A DNA stretch of 64,000 nucleotides, taken from Komarekiella delphini-convector SJRDD-AB1 (GTDB lineage: Bacteria > Cyanobacteriota > Cyanobacteriia > Cyanobacteriales > Nostocaceae). Position numbers and translations under genes: made by a program. Under the pieces are notes generated by a model. The model ran no database searches, had not been told where the DNA came from, and saw nothing but the letters and a program-made list of their open reading frames with translations. The stretch is taken from assembly GCF_014831675.1 (NCBI RefSeq), contig NZ_VJXY01000008.1, positions 1-64,000 on the forward strand. Reading direction: 5' to 3'. Positions 19,117 to 28,129 of this stretch are shown in pieces (the stretch's first letter is position 1; each line of letters opens with the position of its first letter).

Positions 19117-19140
19117 AGGGGCACAATATATTGTGCCCCT
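19117..19140. repeat. 24-bp perfect palindrome
   Basis: AGGGGCACAATA followed by its exact complement, flanked by TACAATAA. It has no spacer. Strings of this GGGGCACAATATATTGTGCC type are scattered in Nostocales genomes, so it is probably a dispersed palindrome and not a gene-specific operator. Confidence 0.7.
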
Positions 19141-19317
19141 ACAATAATACGTATTCCACGCATTTGAAAATTCATGTAATTGTTGCAAAAGACATACGTA
19201 ATAGAGTAATAATTTACGCAAAATTTGCGATATTGAGTATTTCGAGAAAATCCCAAGCGATCGCTAAAATCTTTACAATATTAAATAAGGTAAAGATGTA
19301 TATCAGAGTCAGAATCA

Positions 19318-19986
19318 ATGGTGCTATTTGGATTTGGCAAAAAACAGGTTATGCCCACTCCTGAAGAAGCTTTGCCAGGAAGGGCACAGTCTATACAAGT
19401 ACCCGCTCATCACTATGTCAATAAGAATTCCCTAAAACCTCCTTATCCTGATGGATTGGAAAAGGCGTTATTTGGTTTGGGCTGTTTTTGGGGTGCAGAA
19501 CGTAAATTTTGGCAACTGAACGGAGTTTACACCACCGCAGTAGGTTACGCTGCCGGGTTCACGCCCAATCCTACCTATGAAGAGGTATGTAGTGGACGGA
19601 CTGGTCACAATGAAGTCGTATTAGTTGTGTTTGACCCCAAACAGATTAGTTACTCCCAACTGCTGAAAGTCTTCTGGGAAAGCCACAACCCCACCCAAGG
19701 AATGCGTCAGGGTAATGACAGTGGCACTCAGTACCGTTCTGGAATTTACGTGTATTCCGAAAGTCAAAAGCAGCTAGCAGAAGCATCACGAGAAGCCTAT
19801 CAGCAAGCTCTCAACAAATCAGGTTATGGCGAGATTACTACAGAAATCTTGGATGCACCTGAATTTTATTATGCAGAAGCTTACCATCAACAGTATCTAG
19901 CTAAAAACCCCAATGGTTATTGTGGCTTGGGTGGTACAAACGTTGCTTGTCCTGTGGGTGTAGTTGAATCGCAAGTGAATGGTTAG
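19318..19986 (+). CDS. msrA: Peptide-methionine (S)-S-oxide reductase
   Basis: A 222-residue MsrA that reduces methionine-S-sulfoxide in proteins and free methionine. The catalytic motif GCFWG is in [14 protein letters not shown], followed by [25 protein letters not shown] and the typical GTQYRSGIY. The C-terminal part carries [13 protein letters not shown] with cysteines that could resolve the disulfide. An N-terminal extension of about 45 residues precedes the domain, as is usual in cyanobacterial members. It is convergent with the kinase gene. Confidence 0.93.
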   Translation: MVLFGFGKKQVMPTPEEALPGRAQSIQVPAHHYVNKNSLKPPYPDGLEKALFGLGCFWGAERKFWQLNGVYTTAVGYAAGFTPNPTYEEVCSGRTGHNEVVLVVFDPKQISYSQLLKVFWESHNPTQGMRQGNDSGTQYRSGIYVYSESQKQLAEASREAYQQALNKSGYGEITTEILDAPEFYYAEAYHQQYLAKNPNGYCGLGGTNVACPVGVVESQVNG

Positions 19987-20088
19987 AACAGGAGCCAAAG
20001 GGGAGCAGGGGAAGCAGGGGAGCAGAGGAAAAATAACTCTTGACCCTCACTCCTAATTCCTGACTCCTGACTCCTGTCTCCTGACTCC
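19987..20088. repeat. GGGGAGCAGGGGAG / GACTCCTGACTCC spacer repeat
   Basis: A purine-rich GGGGAGCAGGGGAAGCAGGG tract runs into ACTCCTGACTCCTGTCTCC heptamer-like copies. Related spacers lie at 46810-46895 and 57110-57185, and the same type is translated inside modBC at 39580-39672. Confidence 0.75.
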
Positions 20089-21279
20089 TTACAATGCAGA
20101 TTTGAGCGCAGTGAGCGCCCACGTCCACAATGCAATACTTATAGGTGCTCCAATGAGAACACCGGCGATCGCCCAGCCTCTTTGATGTGCTTTGAAGTGT
20201 TCAATACTGCGCCACTGTCTACTTTTCCAAGCCCATTCATTGCCTTTTGCACCGAGAGCGATCGCCATTATCCAGCCAATTTGGGGCACAAAACAGAATA
20301 ATCCAAACCATACTTGATTAGTCCACAACCATAGCCAAGGTAGTAGAAATGCTCCCCAATTCCACCCCAGAATTTCCTCTGGGACGGTCTCAGTGTAATT
20401 ATTGATTCCGCATCCAGAATTGTTGGTGACTTCTTTTAGTGGCAAAAGCTGATTTTTAGCAGATTTGACAGCTAGACCAGATTTGAGAGCATTCAACGCT
20501 TGGCTAGCACTAGCAAAGCGCTGCTCTGGCGCAGGTTCAGTTAACTTTTGTAGCCAGCTAATAAAACTAGGACTCAGGTTAACTCGCTCAGTAAATTGCA
20601 ACCGCAAATCCTGTTGGGGTAAATCACAAGGAGAAATACCAGTTAACAAATGAATCAAAGTTGCTCCCAATGCATAGAGATCCGATGCTGGAACTGCTCG
20701 ACCACCAAATTGTTCCATTGGGGCATAACCATAAGTACCCACAATAGTAAAAGTAACGCCTTCTTTTGCCGCTTTATCCTGAACTGCGCCAAAATCAACT
20801 AAATAAATATGATTATCTTCACCCCAGATTAAATTACTTGGCTTAATATCCCGGTGTAACACTCCTGGATTCAACTCATGCAAATGCATGAGAATATTCA
20901 AAACCTCAATAGCAATTTTCCTAACTCGTTTTTCAGTAAACCTTTTGCTAACAATAAGTTGTTCCTTGAGTGACTCACCAGGAATATACTCTTGCACCAA
21001 GCCAAACCAGAGTGTGCGGTCATCAATACAAAAATAATCGATATACCGAGGTATACGGGGATGATTTAGCTGTTTAAGAATCTGTGCTTCCCTCTCAAAG
21101 AGTTTTAGGTCATCCCACTGTACAGTACCGCCAAAAGCCAAAAGTTTGACCACAACTAACGAATTTTCCGCATCGGAAGCTTGTAAATCCGTTGCTAGCC
21201 AAGTTTGACGAATCCCATTGTTGCCGAGTTGGCGTTGAACTTGATAACGCTCTTGTAATATCTGCTCTGCTTGCAGCAT
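20089..21279 (-). CDS. Eukaryotic-type serine/threonine protein kinase with membrane C terminus
   Basis: A 396-residue Hanks-type kinase. The kinase domain spans about 10-265, with glycine loop LGNNGIRQTWLA (degenerate: only one of the usual loop glycines is plain), VVVKLL lysine, catalytic HRDIKPSNLIW, metal DFGAVQ, and activation-loop GTYGYAPMEQF. From about residue 305 a Trp-rich hydrophobic region (WNWGAFLLPWLWLWTNQ) and further helices form a membrane module. It resembles cyanobacterial spk genes with membrane tails. Targets are unknown. The gene ends toward msrA. Confidence 0.88.
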   Translation of the reverse strand: MLQAEQILQERYQVQRQLGNNGIRQTWLATDLQASDAENSLVVVKLLAFGGTVQWDDLKLFEREAQILKQLNHPRIPRYIDYFCIDDRTLWFGLVQEYIPGESLKEQLIVSKRFTEKRVRKIAIEVLNILMHLHELNPGVLHRDIKPSNLIWGEDNHIYLVDFGAVQDKAAKEGVTFTIVGTYGYAPMEQFGGRAVPASDLYALGATLIHLLTGISPCDLPQQDLRLQFTERVNLSPSFISWLQKLTEPAPEQRFASASQALNALKSGLAVKSAKNQLLPLKEVTNNSGCGINNYTETVPEEILGWNWGAFLLPWLWLWTNQVWFGLFCFVPQIGWIMAIALGAKGNEWAWKSRQWRSIEHFKAHQRGWAIAGVLIGAPISIALWTWALTALKSAL

Positions 21280-21386
21280 TTGACACCTGCTTGCAATTTA
21301 CGCTGATCTGATTTTCTTACTATTTAAGGATAGTCATTATCTCGCTAGACTGTGGGAGGGATAGAATCAAATAAGCAAACTTAGTG

Positions 21387-22466
21387 TCAACGATCATTTG
21401 CCGATTCTAGATAATTTTTGCGATAGAAAGCTTGATATTCCGCAGACAAGAGAGGTTCCCACCAATCACGATGAGCGAGATACCATTCAACAGTTAAACG
21501 TAAACCCTCAGCAATTGTAACTGAAGGCATCCAACCAAGTTGATTTTTGATCTTATTCGCATTAATTGCATATCTCCTGTCATGTCCTGGTCTATCTTTG
21601 ACGAAAGTAATTAACTGCTTTGAGGGAAAAACTGGTAAATCAGGTGCTAATTCATCCATCATCTGGCATAAAGTTTGTACAAGGTTGAGATTTTCCACCT
21701 CATTGTTACCACCAATATTGTAAGTTTCTCCTGGTTTACCGTGATTAATGACCACATCTAAAGCATGACAATGATCGCCTACATAAAGCCAATCTCGTAT
21801 ATTTTTCCCATCACCATAAATTGGTAATGGCTTACCCATTAAGATGTTAATACAGATTAAAGGAATGAGTTTTTCGGGAAATTGATACGGCCCGTAATTA
21901 TTAGAGCAATTTGTGACAATTGTCGGGAGTTTATAGGTATGGTAATAAGCACGAATTAAGTGATCACTGCCAGCTTTCGAGGCTGAATAGGGACTATTAG
22001 GAGCGTAGGGCGTTGTTTCACAAAAAGCTGGATCATCTGGGTTGAGACTACCGTAGACTTCATCAGTAGAAATGTGTAAGAAACGATAACTAGATGGCTT
22101 TGATTTCGCCTCCCAGTGCTGCCGAAAAGCTTCCAAGAGGGTGAAAGTTCCTACCACATTAGTTTGCACAAAAGCGGCGGGTTCGAGAATTGAGCGATCA
22201 ACGTGAGATTCAGCGGCAAAATGAGCGATGATATCAATATTTTCAGTTGTTAATAACTGCTCGACAACAGAGCGATCGCAAATATTCCCTTGTACAAACC
22301 GAAAATTCTCTCTTCCTTCAACCAGCGCTAAATTACGACGATTTGCAGCATAGGTGAGAGCATCCAACACTACCACTCGATCACTGGGATAAACCTGACA
22401 CCAGTGATGCACAAAATTTGCCCCAATAAATCCCGCACCCCCTGTTACCAATAACCTCCGACTCAT
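21387..22466 (-). CDS. rfbB: dTDP-glucose 4,6-dehydratase
   Basis: A 359-residue short-chain dehydrogenase/reductase that converts dTDP-glucose to the 4-keto-6-deoxy sugar, the entry to dTDP-rhamnose. The NAD motif is GGAGFIGANF, the catalytic triad is in HISTDEVYG and YSASKAG, and the sugar-nucleotide segment is NNYGPYQFPEKLIPL. The RPGHDRRYAI ending is typical of this enzyme. The ATG at 22466 follows AGAGGA. A glycosyltransferase gene lies just upstream on the same strand (56-bp gap), so the two probably form a unit for rhamnose-containing polysaccharide. Confidence 0.93.
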   Translation of the reverse strand: MSRRLLVTGGAGFIGANFVHHWCQVYPSDRVVVLDALTYAANRRNLALVEGRENFRFVQGNICDRSVVEQLLTTENIDIIAHFAAESHVDRSILEPAAFVQTNVVGTFTLLEAFRQHWEAKSKPSSYRFLHISTDEVYGSLNPDDPAFCETTPYAPNSPYSASKAGSDHLIRAYYHTYKLPTIVTNCSNNYGPYQFPEKLIPLICINILMGKPLPIYGDGKNIRDWLYVGDHCHALDVVINHGKPGETYNIGGNNEVENLNLVQTLCQMMDELAPDLPVFPSKQLITFVKDRPGHDRRYAINANKIKNQLGWMPSVTIAEGLRLTVEWYLAHRDWWEPLLSAEYQAFYRKNYLESANDR

Positions 22467-22522
22467 TAATTTCCTCTCTTTGTTTTGTGGTTCGTGAATC
22501 TATCTCACGCCGCACCACAATA

Positions 22523-23518
22523 TTAACCCCTAAAATATTTTTTGCTGAACTTATTGTATATTTTCTGCACCATTAATTGTGCCATACGCGTTCTCGTCAA
22601 ACTCTTAATATTGGATGACTGCTGGTTTTTGTGATCAAAGAATTCATTCAATTCATCTACTATTACCTGGAAACGCTGAATAATATTTTCAGTTCTATAC
22701 TCAGCCAAAAAATCTTTAGAAAAAGATAACTGCATTGGAGAATTAACAACTTTTAAGATACGTTGTACATCATATTCTTGAGAATAGCCAGCAATTTTAT
22801 AGCAATTAAATCCCGGATCTAAATAATCGGATAGTCCACCGTTGATACTAGAAAATACTTGACAGCCACAGGCGATCGCTTCCATTGGTTGCAGTCCAAA
22901 TCCTTCACTAACACGCTGTTTCGCCCAATATTCAGCAGAATCATAGAGATAAACCTTAGCCCTATTAAACAATCCAGGTAAATCTTCTACATAGGAATCA
23001 ACGACCAAGACTTTACAATTTTTTTGCAACGCCGGAATCAATTGTTTAATTAAATATTCTGAAGATTTTCGAGTTTGAACTAAAACATCAATATCCCGCT
23101 CAATATGTAAATTTTGAAATTCATCAGAAATTTGATTAGGCAAATAATAGATCAGAGAATTGGGTGATTTTTGTCCCCAATATCCCATTGTATTTCGACT
23201 CACAGTAATTATAGGAATACTCGCAGGTAGCATAAATGGATAACCTGCACTATGAGCATGATAAACTACGTTGTAAGATTTTAGCTTGGTGACAAGTTTA
23301 GCAACATCAAATCCCCAGCTAATGACAAAAATTACATCATTTAAATTTTTCTCTTTTAGCAAATCATCTATGAAAAGCTTGCCTTTTTCTCGTTGACGAT
23401 AAGTTACAACATCAGCATTACAGAAGCGCTGAGCAAGATTAACTGTTTTTAACTCTGCAAACAAGCCACCACAAGCAAATTTGCCATCTGTCCCAGGGAG
23501 TAAGAAGTAAAGTCTCAT
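22523..23518 (-). CDS. Glycosyltransferase (GT-B, group 1-like)
   Basis: About 331 residues. The C-terminal half shows the GT-B donor site: RVSEGFGLQPMEAIACGCQVF with the acidic E-x7-E type spacing, then SSINGGLSDYL. The N-terminal half begins MRLYFLLPGTDGKFACGGL, the acceptor domain with a glycine-rich loop. It transfers a sugar to an unknown acceptor. Start at 23518 (MRLYF) was chosen over 23548, because the fold begins there. It precedes rfbB on the same strand and probably uses the sugar made by that pathway. Confidence 0.75.
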   Translation of the reverse strand: MRLYFLLPGTDGKFACGGLFAELKTVNLAQRFCNADVVTYRQREKGKLFIDDLLKEKNLNDVIFVISWGFDVAKLVTKLKSYNVVYHAHSAGYPFMLPASIPIITVSRNTMGYWGQKSPNSLIYYLPNQISDEFQNLHIERDIDVLVQTRKSSEYLIKQLIPALQKNCKVLVVDSYVEDLPGLFNRAKVYLYDSAEYWAKQRVSEGFGLQPMEAIACGCQVFSSINGGLSDYLDPGFNCYKIAGYSQEYDVQRILKVVNSPMQLSFSKDFLAEYRTENIIQRFQVIVDELNEFFDHKNQQSSNIKSLTRTRMAQLMVQKIYNKFSKKYFRG

Positions 23519-23709
23519 TACACAATTCTCTAAGAACTGATTTATCAAGTAAATCTTAAATTTGTAGTAGCTTATCTACTCTAAATTAGTGCAATAAATT
23601 TTGTAGATTGAGTTGAAATATGAAACATAATATTCCTGAGATTGTTAAGTTTTGCTTTGCTCTACCCAACCTACATTTAATGCACTAGGAATGAAGAAAC
23701 AAAAAGCAT

Positions 23710-23994
23710 TTAGACCGGCTTCACTGTTTGCCAGAGAGCATCAACTTCAGATGGCGTGTATGCACTTTCCGACGCAACCGTTGTCATATCCGCGAGACGT
23801 CCAGCAAGAAACGAACGCCCAACCTTGATCAGATCGTTGTCTGGATAAGAGGTATGTACCCACAGCCCAATCTCTAAGGAATCTATTCCATCAGATTCTA
23901 CCTTGAACACAACTTTATGGAACGGTTCAGGAAAGCCTGGTCGGTGCTGGTTACGAAACACTTCCTTAAGGGTGATACTGGTTTCAAAATGCAT
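23710..23994 (-). CDS. Unknown 94-residue protein
   Basis: I do not recognise a family. The protein is soluble, with no signal or membrane segment, and alternates beta-like stretches (KVVFKVESDGIDSLEIGLW) with a C-terminal helix ending in EVDALWQTVKPV. AGGAACCCATC precedes the ATG, a usable ribosome binding site. It follows the DUF6391-like gene by 25 bp on the same strand, so the two are probably cotranscribed. Confidence 0.6.
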   Translation of the reverse strand: MHFETSITLKEVFRNQHRPGFPEPFHKVVFKVESDGIDSLEIGLWVHTSYPDNDLIKVGRSFLAGRLADMTTVASESAYTPSEVDALWQTVKPV

Positions 23995-24019
23995 GATGGG
24001 TTCCTTTACTTTTTACTTT

Positions 24020-24721
24020 TTATTCTTGCCAGTTTACCTTTACAAAATGTCCTTGTCGTCCCCAAACGTCGCGTGTACGGGTAATATTTTCAATTTCTAG
24101 ATTAAAGGGAATGGCAGTTGTTAAGTAACGCTGCGCCATAGAACCTAAATTTGGTGCAAGTTCTGCTGCTGTCGTGGCTGCTAACCCCAAACCTATCAGC
24201 TGCTCAATTGGTCGGAATGGTAGTAGAAGATGTACACCTACAGCTAGTCCAGCGGTTAAGAGCAGTGCTACTGATAAATTTGTGCCGCAACGGGGATGTA
24301 CAGCCAAATCCCATTCTCCACTGGTGAGGCGATGTTGAGCAAGTGCGATCGCTCGCCGTAAATCACTAATATTTACCTCACCATAAAGGTAGAAGCCCTG
24401 TTCGGTAGACAAACCGCTTAACAGTTCGTTATCAACTTGAATATTAGTAGACCCTAGTAGATGAGAATAAGCGCTTTTTGATTCACCTAGAACCCAAACA
24501 GTGGCGTGTTCTAAGGCGTGAACCTGTCGCAGCATCAAAATTTCTTTCAAACCTGGAATAAACGATAGCTGCTTGAGTAAATCGGCATCTTGTGTAGGTT
24601 GGGGAAAGTCCGTAGGTCGGTCTTCTAGGCTCGGAACTTTCCCAGATAGAGGTATCGTAAAATCAAAACCAAAAAAGTCAAAGGGAGATGAATCACCTTT
24701 GGCAGAAGCAGAAGTATTCAT
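24020..24721 (-). CDS. Conserved cyanobacterial protein, DUF6391-like, two membrane segments
   Basis: About 233 residues. The core begins HALEHATVWVLGE, a motif I associate with the cyanobacterial DUF6391 family, and continues with RCGTNLSVALLLTAGLAVGVHLLLPF and LIGLGLAATTAAELAPNLGS, two hydrophobic segments. The conserved His-Glu-His pattern suggests a metal or catalytic site, which is inference. The ATG at 24721 has GGAG about ten bases upstream; a TTG at 24739 is less likely. Function unknown. Confidence 0.65.
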   Translation of the reverse strand: MNTSASAKGDSSPFDFFGFDFTIPLSGKVPSLEDRPTDFPQPTQDADLLKQLSFIPGLKEILMLRQVHALEHATVWVLGESKSAYSHLLGSTNIQVDNELLSGLSTEQGFYLYGEVNISDLRRAIALAQHRLTSGEWDLAVHPRCGTNLSVALLLTAGLAVGVHLLLPFRPIEQLIGLGLAATTAAELAPNLGSMAQRYLTTAIPFNLEIENITRTRDVWGRQGHFVKVNWQE

Positions 24722-24863
24722 AGAAACACTGCTCCTCAAGCCTATGGAGCAACATAGATTTCTTTCAAATGTAACGCTTGAGCTAGTGGATTGTTGCTAA
24801 TTTTTGTTGATGATTGGTTGACAACAAAGTTATACCAATTAAAAAAAGTGACAGACAGAACAT

Positions 24864-24891
24864 GTAGAGACGTTAATTGCAACGTCTCTAC
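24864..24891. repeat. Dispersed GTAGAGACGTT palindrome
   Basis: GTAGAGACGTT, loop AATTGC, AACGTCTCTAC: a perfect 11-bp stem. It is related to 2575-2602. Confidence 0.75.
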
Positions 24892-24967
24892 TGTTCGTTG
24901 CACACTCTCGTTGGCGTGAGTTTTCTTTTCGTCTTTGTAAATGTCAGTTGAGTACAGAGGAAATTTC

Positions 24968-25016
24968 CCATCGGTACTAATTATTTTTTCCTAGAGAAAT
25001 ATAATAGTACCGATGG
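24968..25016. promoter_or_regulatory. 12-bp inverted repeat CCATCGGTACTA / TAGTACCGATGG
   Basis: Perfect 12-bp arms separated by 25 nt of A/T-rich sequence that includes a T-run (ATTATTTTTTCC). Beyond the arms the match goes on with mismatches (TTTCC / GGAAG). It lies about 260 bp past the end of the PedR-like gene and 250 bp before the DUF6391-like gene. It could be a terminator or a transcript-end structure of the former. Confidence 0.5.
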
Positions 25017-25277
25017 AAGGAAAACTGCCTTTACTCAGAACCAATAGGCTAGTAATCCGTTCTGCTGCATTTTGAGAGGAATTCTGAATTTATAGTTTCC
25101 GCTTCCGAGGGTTAGCTTTTGCTCCATTAGCGTAAATTCCCACTAAGTAAAGGATGCGGAACTTTTGGTAGAGGTGGTCACACTGAAATAAAGGAGTGAG
25201 GAGAACAATCAGTAAATCTCAAAATTGGGTTGTCAGCATACTAGACAAGATTAATCACGTCGTTACTAGCAAATTGT

Positions 25278-25541
25278 TTATTCGTTCTGGTTAGGCAGAA
25301 TACAGCAGTTGACATCATTCAAACAGACTTTGCCCCACTGTAAAGCCCAGCGGACAAGAGCTACTCGATTTTCTGTCTGGGTCTTAGTCAGAATATTACT
25401 GATATGGTTATCAACTGTACGCTTGCTAATTTCCAGTTTTCCTGCAATTTCTTGGTTAGTTAAGCCAGCGGCCACTAAGTCGATAATTTGCAGTTCTCTG
25501 TCTGACAGAGTAACAGGGGTCTGAGACTCGCCACCAGCCAT
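25278..25541 (-). CDS. pedR: Small LuxR-type regulator, PedR-like
   Basis: An 87-residue protein that is almost only a LuxR/NarL helix-turn-helix (residues about 10-68: LSDRELQIIDLVAAGLTNQEIAGKLEISKRTVDNHISNIL). No receiver is present. The C terminus carries Cys residues (WGKVCLNDVNCC). This architecture matches PedR, a cyanobacterial regulator whose conserved cysteine is switched by thioredoxin when photosynthetic electron flow rises. That redox role is family knowledge; the identification is from length, HTH and cysteine tail. Long noncoding flanks suggest independent regulation. Confidence 0.72.
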   Translation of the reverse strand: MAGGESQTPVTLSDRELQIIDLVAAGLTNQEIAGKLEISKRTVDNHISNILTKTQTENRVALVRWALQWGKVCLNDVNCCILPNQNE

Positions 25542-25997
25542 GACTGTTTCTATCCTCCCTTGGTATATGTACTTAATCGCTCTTTCTAATTCTAGAAGAT
25601 TCTTTTGTAGGTAGGGGTTTCAAGTGTTCGCGGCAATACCAATATCAATATTTTCTTTGGATTTCAAATTGACAGTAATCTAAATCACGAAGATTTTATG
25701 TATTAAAAATTGCATTTTATCATAAAAAAATACCGTATAATTATTGAGTTGATAAAGTGAGGCTCAAGAGCATATACATGATATGGGAGTAGTAAAAATT
25801 GCTATTTCATTCTGTGAAGGACTGGCGACAAATAAGCAGAGAACATTGTAGATTTTATACTGGAAATTTGTCATCTGTCTTTAGAAGTTTGCTAAGTCGG
25901 GAAACCCCCAAAGTTCAGTTCGCCGATTTCCGGCGCTTTGACTTTCTCCCGCACACGACAGGCTCAACTTGTGGCAAAATCGAAAATCTAAAATGAA
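25542..25997. other. Intergenic region between divergent genes
   Basis: A 456-bp gap between the PedR-like gene and the fructokinase. It is A/T-rich in the centre. Promoters of both genes should be here, but I cannot place them with confidence. Confidence 0.4.
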
Positions 25998-26975
25998 ATG
26001 AGCAATCCCCGTGTTTTGTGCCTCGGTGAAATTTTGTTTGATTGTTTAGCCGATCAATTGGGGCTAAACCTGGAAGAAGTTCAATCTTGGACTCCTTACC
26101 CAGGAGGAGCACCAGCTAACGTAGCCTGTGCTTCAGTAAAGTTGGGAACGCCAGCAGGATTTATCGGAGCAGTAGGTGAAGATGAGCCAGGGAATGCACT
26201 GGTCAAGCTATTACAAGAAGTAGGTGTAGATACTACAGGGGTACAACGCCATCCCACAGCACCAACACGGCAAGTTTACGTGACGCGAGATCTAGCAGGC
26301 GATCGCACTTTTGCTGGATTTGGTCAGTATAACACCGCAGAATTTGCCGACACCCGCCTGCAAGCCAAGCAATTGCCAAATTTGCTGTTTCAAGAGGCAG
26401 ATTTTCTAGTTTTGGGTACTTTGGAATTAGCCTATCCTGAAAGTGAGCAGGCAATTCACCGTGCCCTAGAACTGGCAGAACAATACGACCTAAAGATTGT
26501 GCTAGATGTCAATTGGCGTCCTGTATTTTGGCAAGATTCCAACATCGCTCGTCAGAAAATTCAAGAATCATTGAAGCGAGTTGATTTTCTCAAACTCTCC
26601 AAAGAAGAAGCCGAATGGCTATTTGATACAGTCGATCCGGGAGCCATTACTTATCGCCTAGCTTCAGTTGAGGGAGCGCTGGTAACAGATGGCGAAAACG
26701 GCTGTGCCTATTGTCTGGGTGAGAACGAGGGTAAATTACCTTCGTTTTCCATCCCCGTAGTCGATACAACAGGTGCAGGAGACAGCTTTCTAGCAGGGTT
26801 CATCCACCAGCTGAGTCAGCATGGTATCCATAGCTTGGGGGATGCACAAACAGCAAAACGTATCGTTACCTATGCCAGTGCTGTTGGGGCGCTGACTACC
26901 ATTAAACCAGGAGCGATCGCCTCTCAACCAACATCTGCTGAAGTCGAAGCATTTCTCGCCACACATCAACTTTAA
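25998..26975 (+). CDS. PfkB-family sugar kinase, probable fructokinase
   Basis: A 325-residue ribokinase-fold kinase. The substrate region is CLGEILFDCLAD and PYPGGAPANVACASVKLG; the catalytic and anion-hole signature is DTTGAGDSFLAGF with Asp as base. TDGENGC precedes it. The sequence is closest in form to fructokinases that phosphorylate fructose released from sucrose. It lies convergent with a gluconokinase gene, so sugar kinases for two entry routes lie side by side. Confidence 0.85.
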   Translation: MSNPRVLCLGEILFDCLADQLGLNLEEVQSWTPYPGGAPANVACASVKLGTPAGFIGAVGEDEPGNALVKLLQEVGVDTTGVQRHPTAPTRQVYVTRDLAGDRTFAGFGQYNTAEFADTRLQAKQLPNLLFQEADFLVLGTLELAYPESEQAIHRALELAEQYDLKIVLDVNWRPVFWQDSNIARQKIQESLKRVDFLKLSKEEAEWLFDTVDPGAITYRLASVEGALVTDGENGCAYCLGENEGKLPSFSIPVVDTTGAGDSFLAGFIHQLSQHGIHSLGDAQTAKRIVTYASAVGALTTIKPGAIASQPTSAEVEAFLATHQL

Positions 26976-27092
26976 GTGACTGACTACTTAAGCACAGAGA
27001 ACTAGCTTTTGAGAGGTAAAGGGAAAAGGAAAATTTTATCCTTTTCACCCTTACCCCTTTACCCAAGATCTTGCAAAAAGGCCACAAGATCT

Positions 27093-27575
27093 TTATTCAA
27101 AATATGCCTTGAGATAATCCACAATTATTTCTGGTGAATCAGAAACATCGACATAGATACTATCAGGTGGCTCCTCAAGGGCATCAAACTGGCTCTTGAG
27201 AAGTTTTTCGCTCATAAAATGATTGTGGCGCTCTTGCAGCCGCTTTTGAATAACCTCAAAAGATCCTTTGAGGTAAACTAGCTTGACGCGATCGCTATCT
27301 AGTGACAAAAATTGGCGATAGCTAGCTTTAAGTGCTGAACATGCTAACACTACATTTTTATCTTCTTGCAACCACTGGGCGATCGCTCTTTGCAAAGCTT
27401 GCAACCAAGGTATCCTGTCATCTTCACTTAGGGGAATACCAAGCCGCATTTTCTCAATGTTTGCTGGCGAGTGAAAAGCGTCAGCGTCTTTAAATTCCCA
27501 GTGTAATGCATCCGCCAGCAGCAGCCCGATAGTAGTTTTGCCAGACCCAGATACACCCATTACCAGAATAATCAT
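27093..27575 (-). CDS. Gluconokinase (GntK-type)
   Basis: About 160 residues of the short P-loop kinase type. The Walker A GVSGSGKTT is at the start. It continues with DADAFHSPANIEKMRLGIPLSEDDR, the substrate segment characteristic of gluconate kinases, and CSALKASYR. It makes 6-phosphogluconate for the pentose phosphate pathway. The ATG at 27575 (MIILVMG) is preferred; a GTG at 27596 would add seven residues. A mobile element lies just upstream. Confidence 0.88.
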   Translation of the reverse strand: MIILVMGVSGSGKTTIGLLLADALHWEFKDADAFHSPANIEKMRLGIPLSEDDRIPWLQALQRAIAQWLQEDKNVVLACSALKASYRQFLSLDSDRVKLVYLKGSFEVIQKRLQERHNHFMSEKLLKSQFDALEEPPDSIYVDVSDSPEIIVDYLKAYFE

Positions 27576-27601
27576 ATTAATTTGGCGCAAAGACACGAAA
27601 T

Positions 27602-27728
27602 TAAGCTTATCCCACCCATAAAAGGGGATAGGATAACACGAAAGACTGTTGACTGTTGACTGTCAACGGTGTCGGGGCGTCTTTCATCACCTACCGAGAA
27701 GAAATGGGTTTCCTGACGCCTTTTTATA
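27602..27728 (-). mobile_element. PATE-like nonautonomous IS200/IS605 element, copy C
   Basis: Reverse orientation. Reading on the minus strand it goes from TATAAAAAGGCGTCAGG to GTGGGATAAGCTTA. Its centre has CAGTCAACAGTCTTTCGTGT, shared with copy D but not with A or B. It sits only 26 bp upstream of the gluconokinase start and may carry or disturb that promoter. Confidence 0.8.
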
Positions 27729-28129
27729 ACTACTTACTGAATTGAAGCCTTAACCCGTTACCACAGTCAATGTATCCTATCAACTAAGATATGCAGTCAT
27801 GCGATCGCCTCCGGCGGGGCGTAGCCCATCGCCCCCTCAACAATTCTGTAAACTTCATAGGTGGTGATCACAAGGTCTACAGTTTGGGATAATATGAGGA
27901 TTCATGACACTAAAAGCAGAGTGGCTCTGAAAGTATTACTCTGTGATTGTTTCAGCTATCGGTTTTTATAGTCTTTGCCTATTTCACTTCTCATTAGGCA
28001 AAATTAAGCTGGGCTGGTATCAAATACTCAAGGTTTGCGCCGTGTCAATCAAGCACTACAAGCTTTAGTTTTAGGCAATGTTGTACTATTTTGCCCTGAT
28101 AACATTAAAACCTCATATGAACCGACGCA
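27729..28129. other. Intergenic region with a GC-rich dispersed repeat
   Basis: Near 27800-27835 GCGATCGCCTCCGGCGGGGC and GTAGCCCATCGC form a repeated cyanobacterial motif that includes HIP1. The rest is A/T-rich. No gene seen. Confidence 0.45.

Larger units (their letters stand above)
18539..19317. other. 780-bp gene-free region with hairpins; possible small RNA locus
   Basis: No protein gene is convincing. It holds a perfect 10-bp hairpin at 18935-18960, a terminator-like hairpin with T-run at 19013-19048 that has no upstream plus-strand gene within 1.8 kb, and a 24-bp palindrome at 19117-19140. Confidence 0.5.
24722..25277. other. 556-bp gap with two hairpins
   Basis: Upstream region of the DUF6391-like gene and downstream of the PedR-like gene, both on the minus strand. 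It contains the dispersed palindrome 24864-24891 and a long inverted repeat 24968-25016. No gene seen. Confidence 0.5.
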
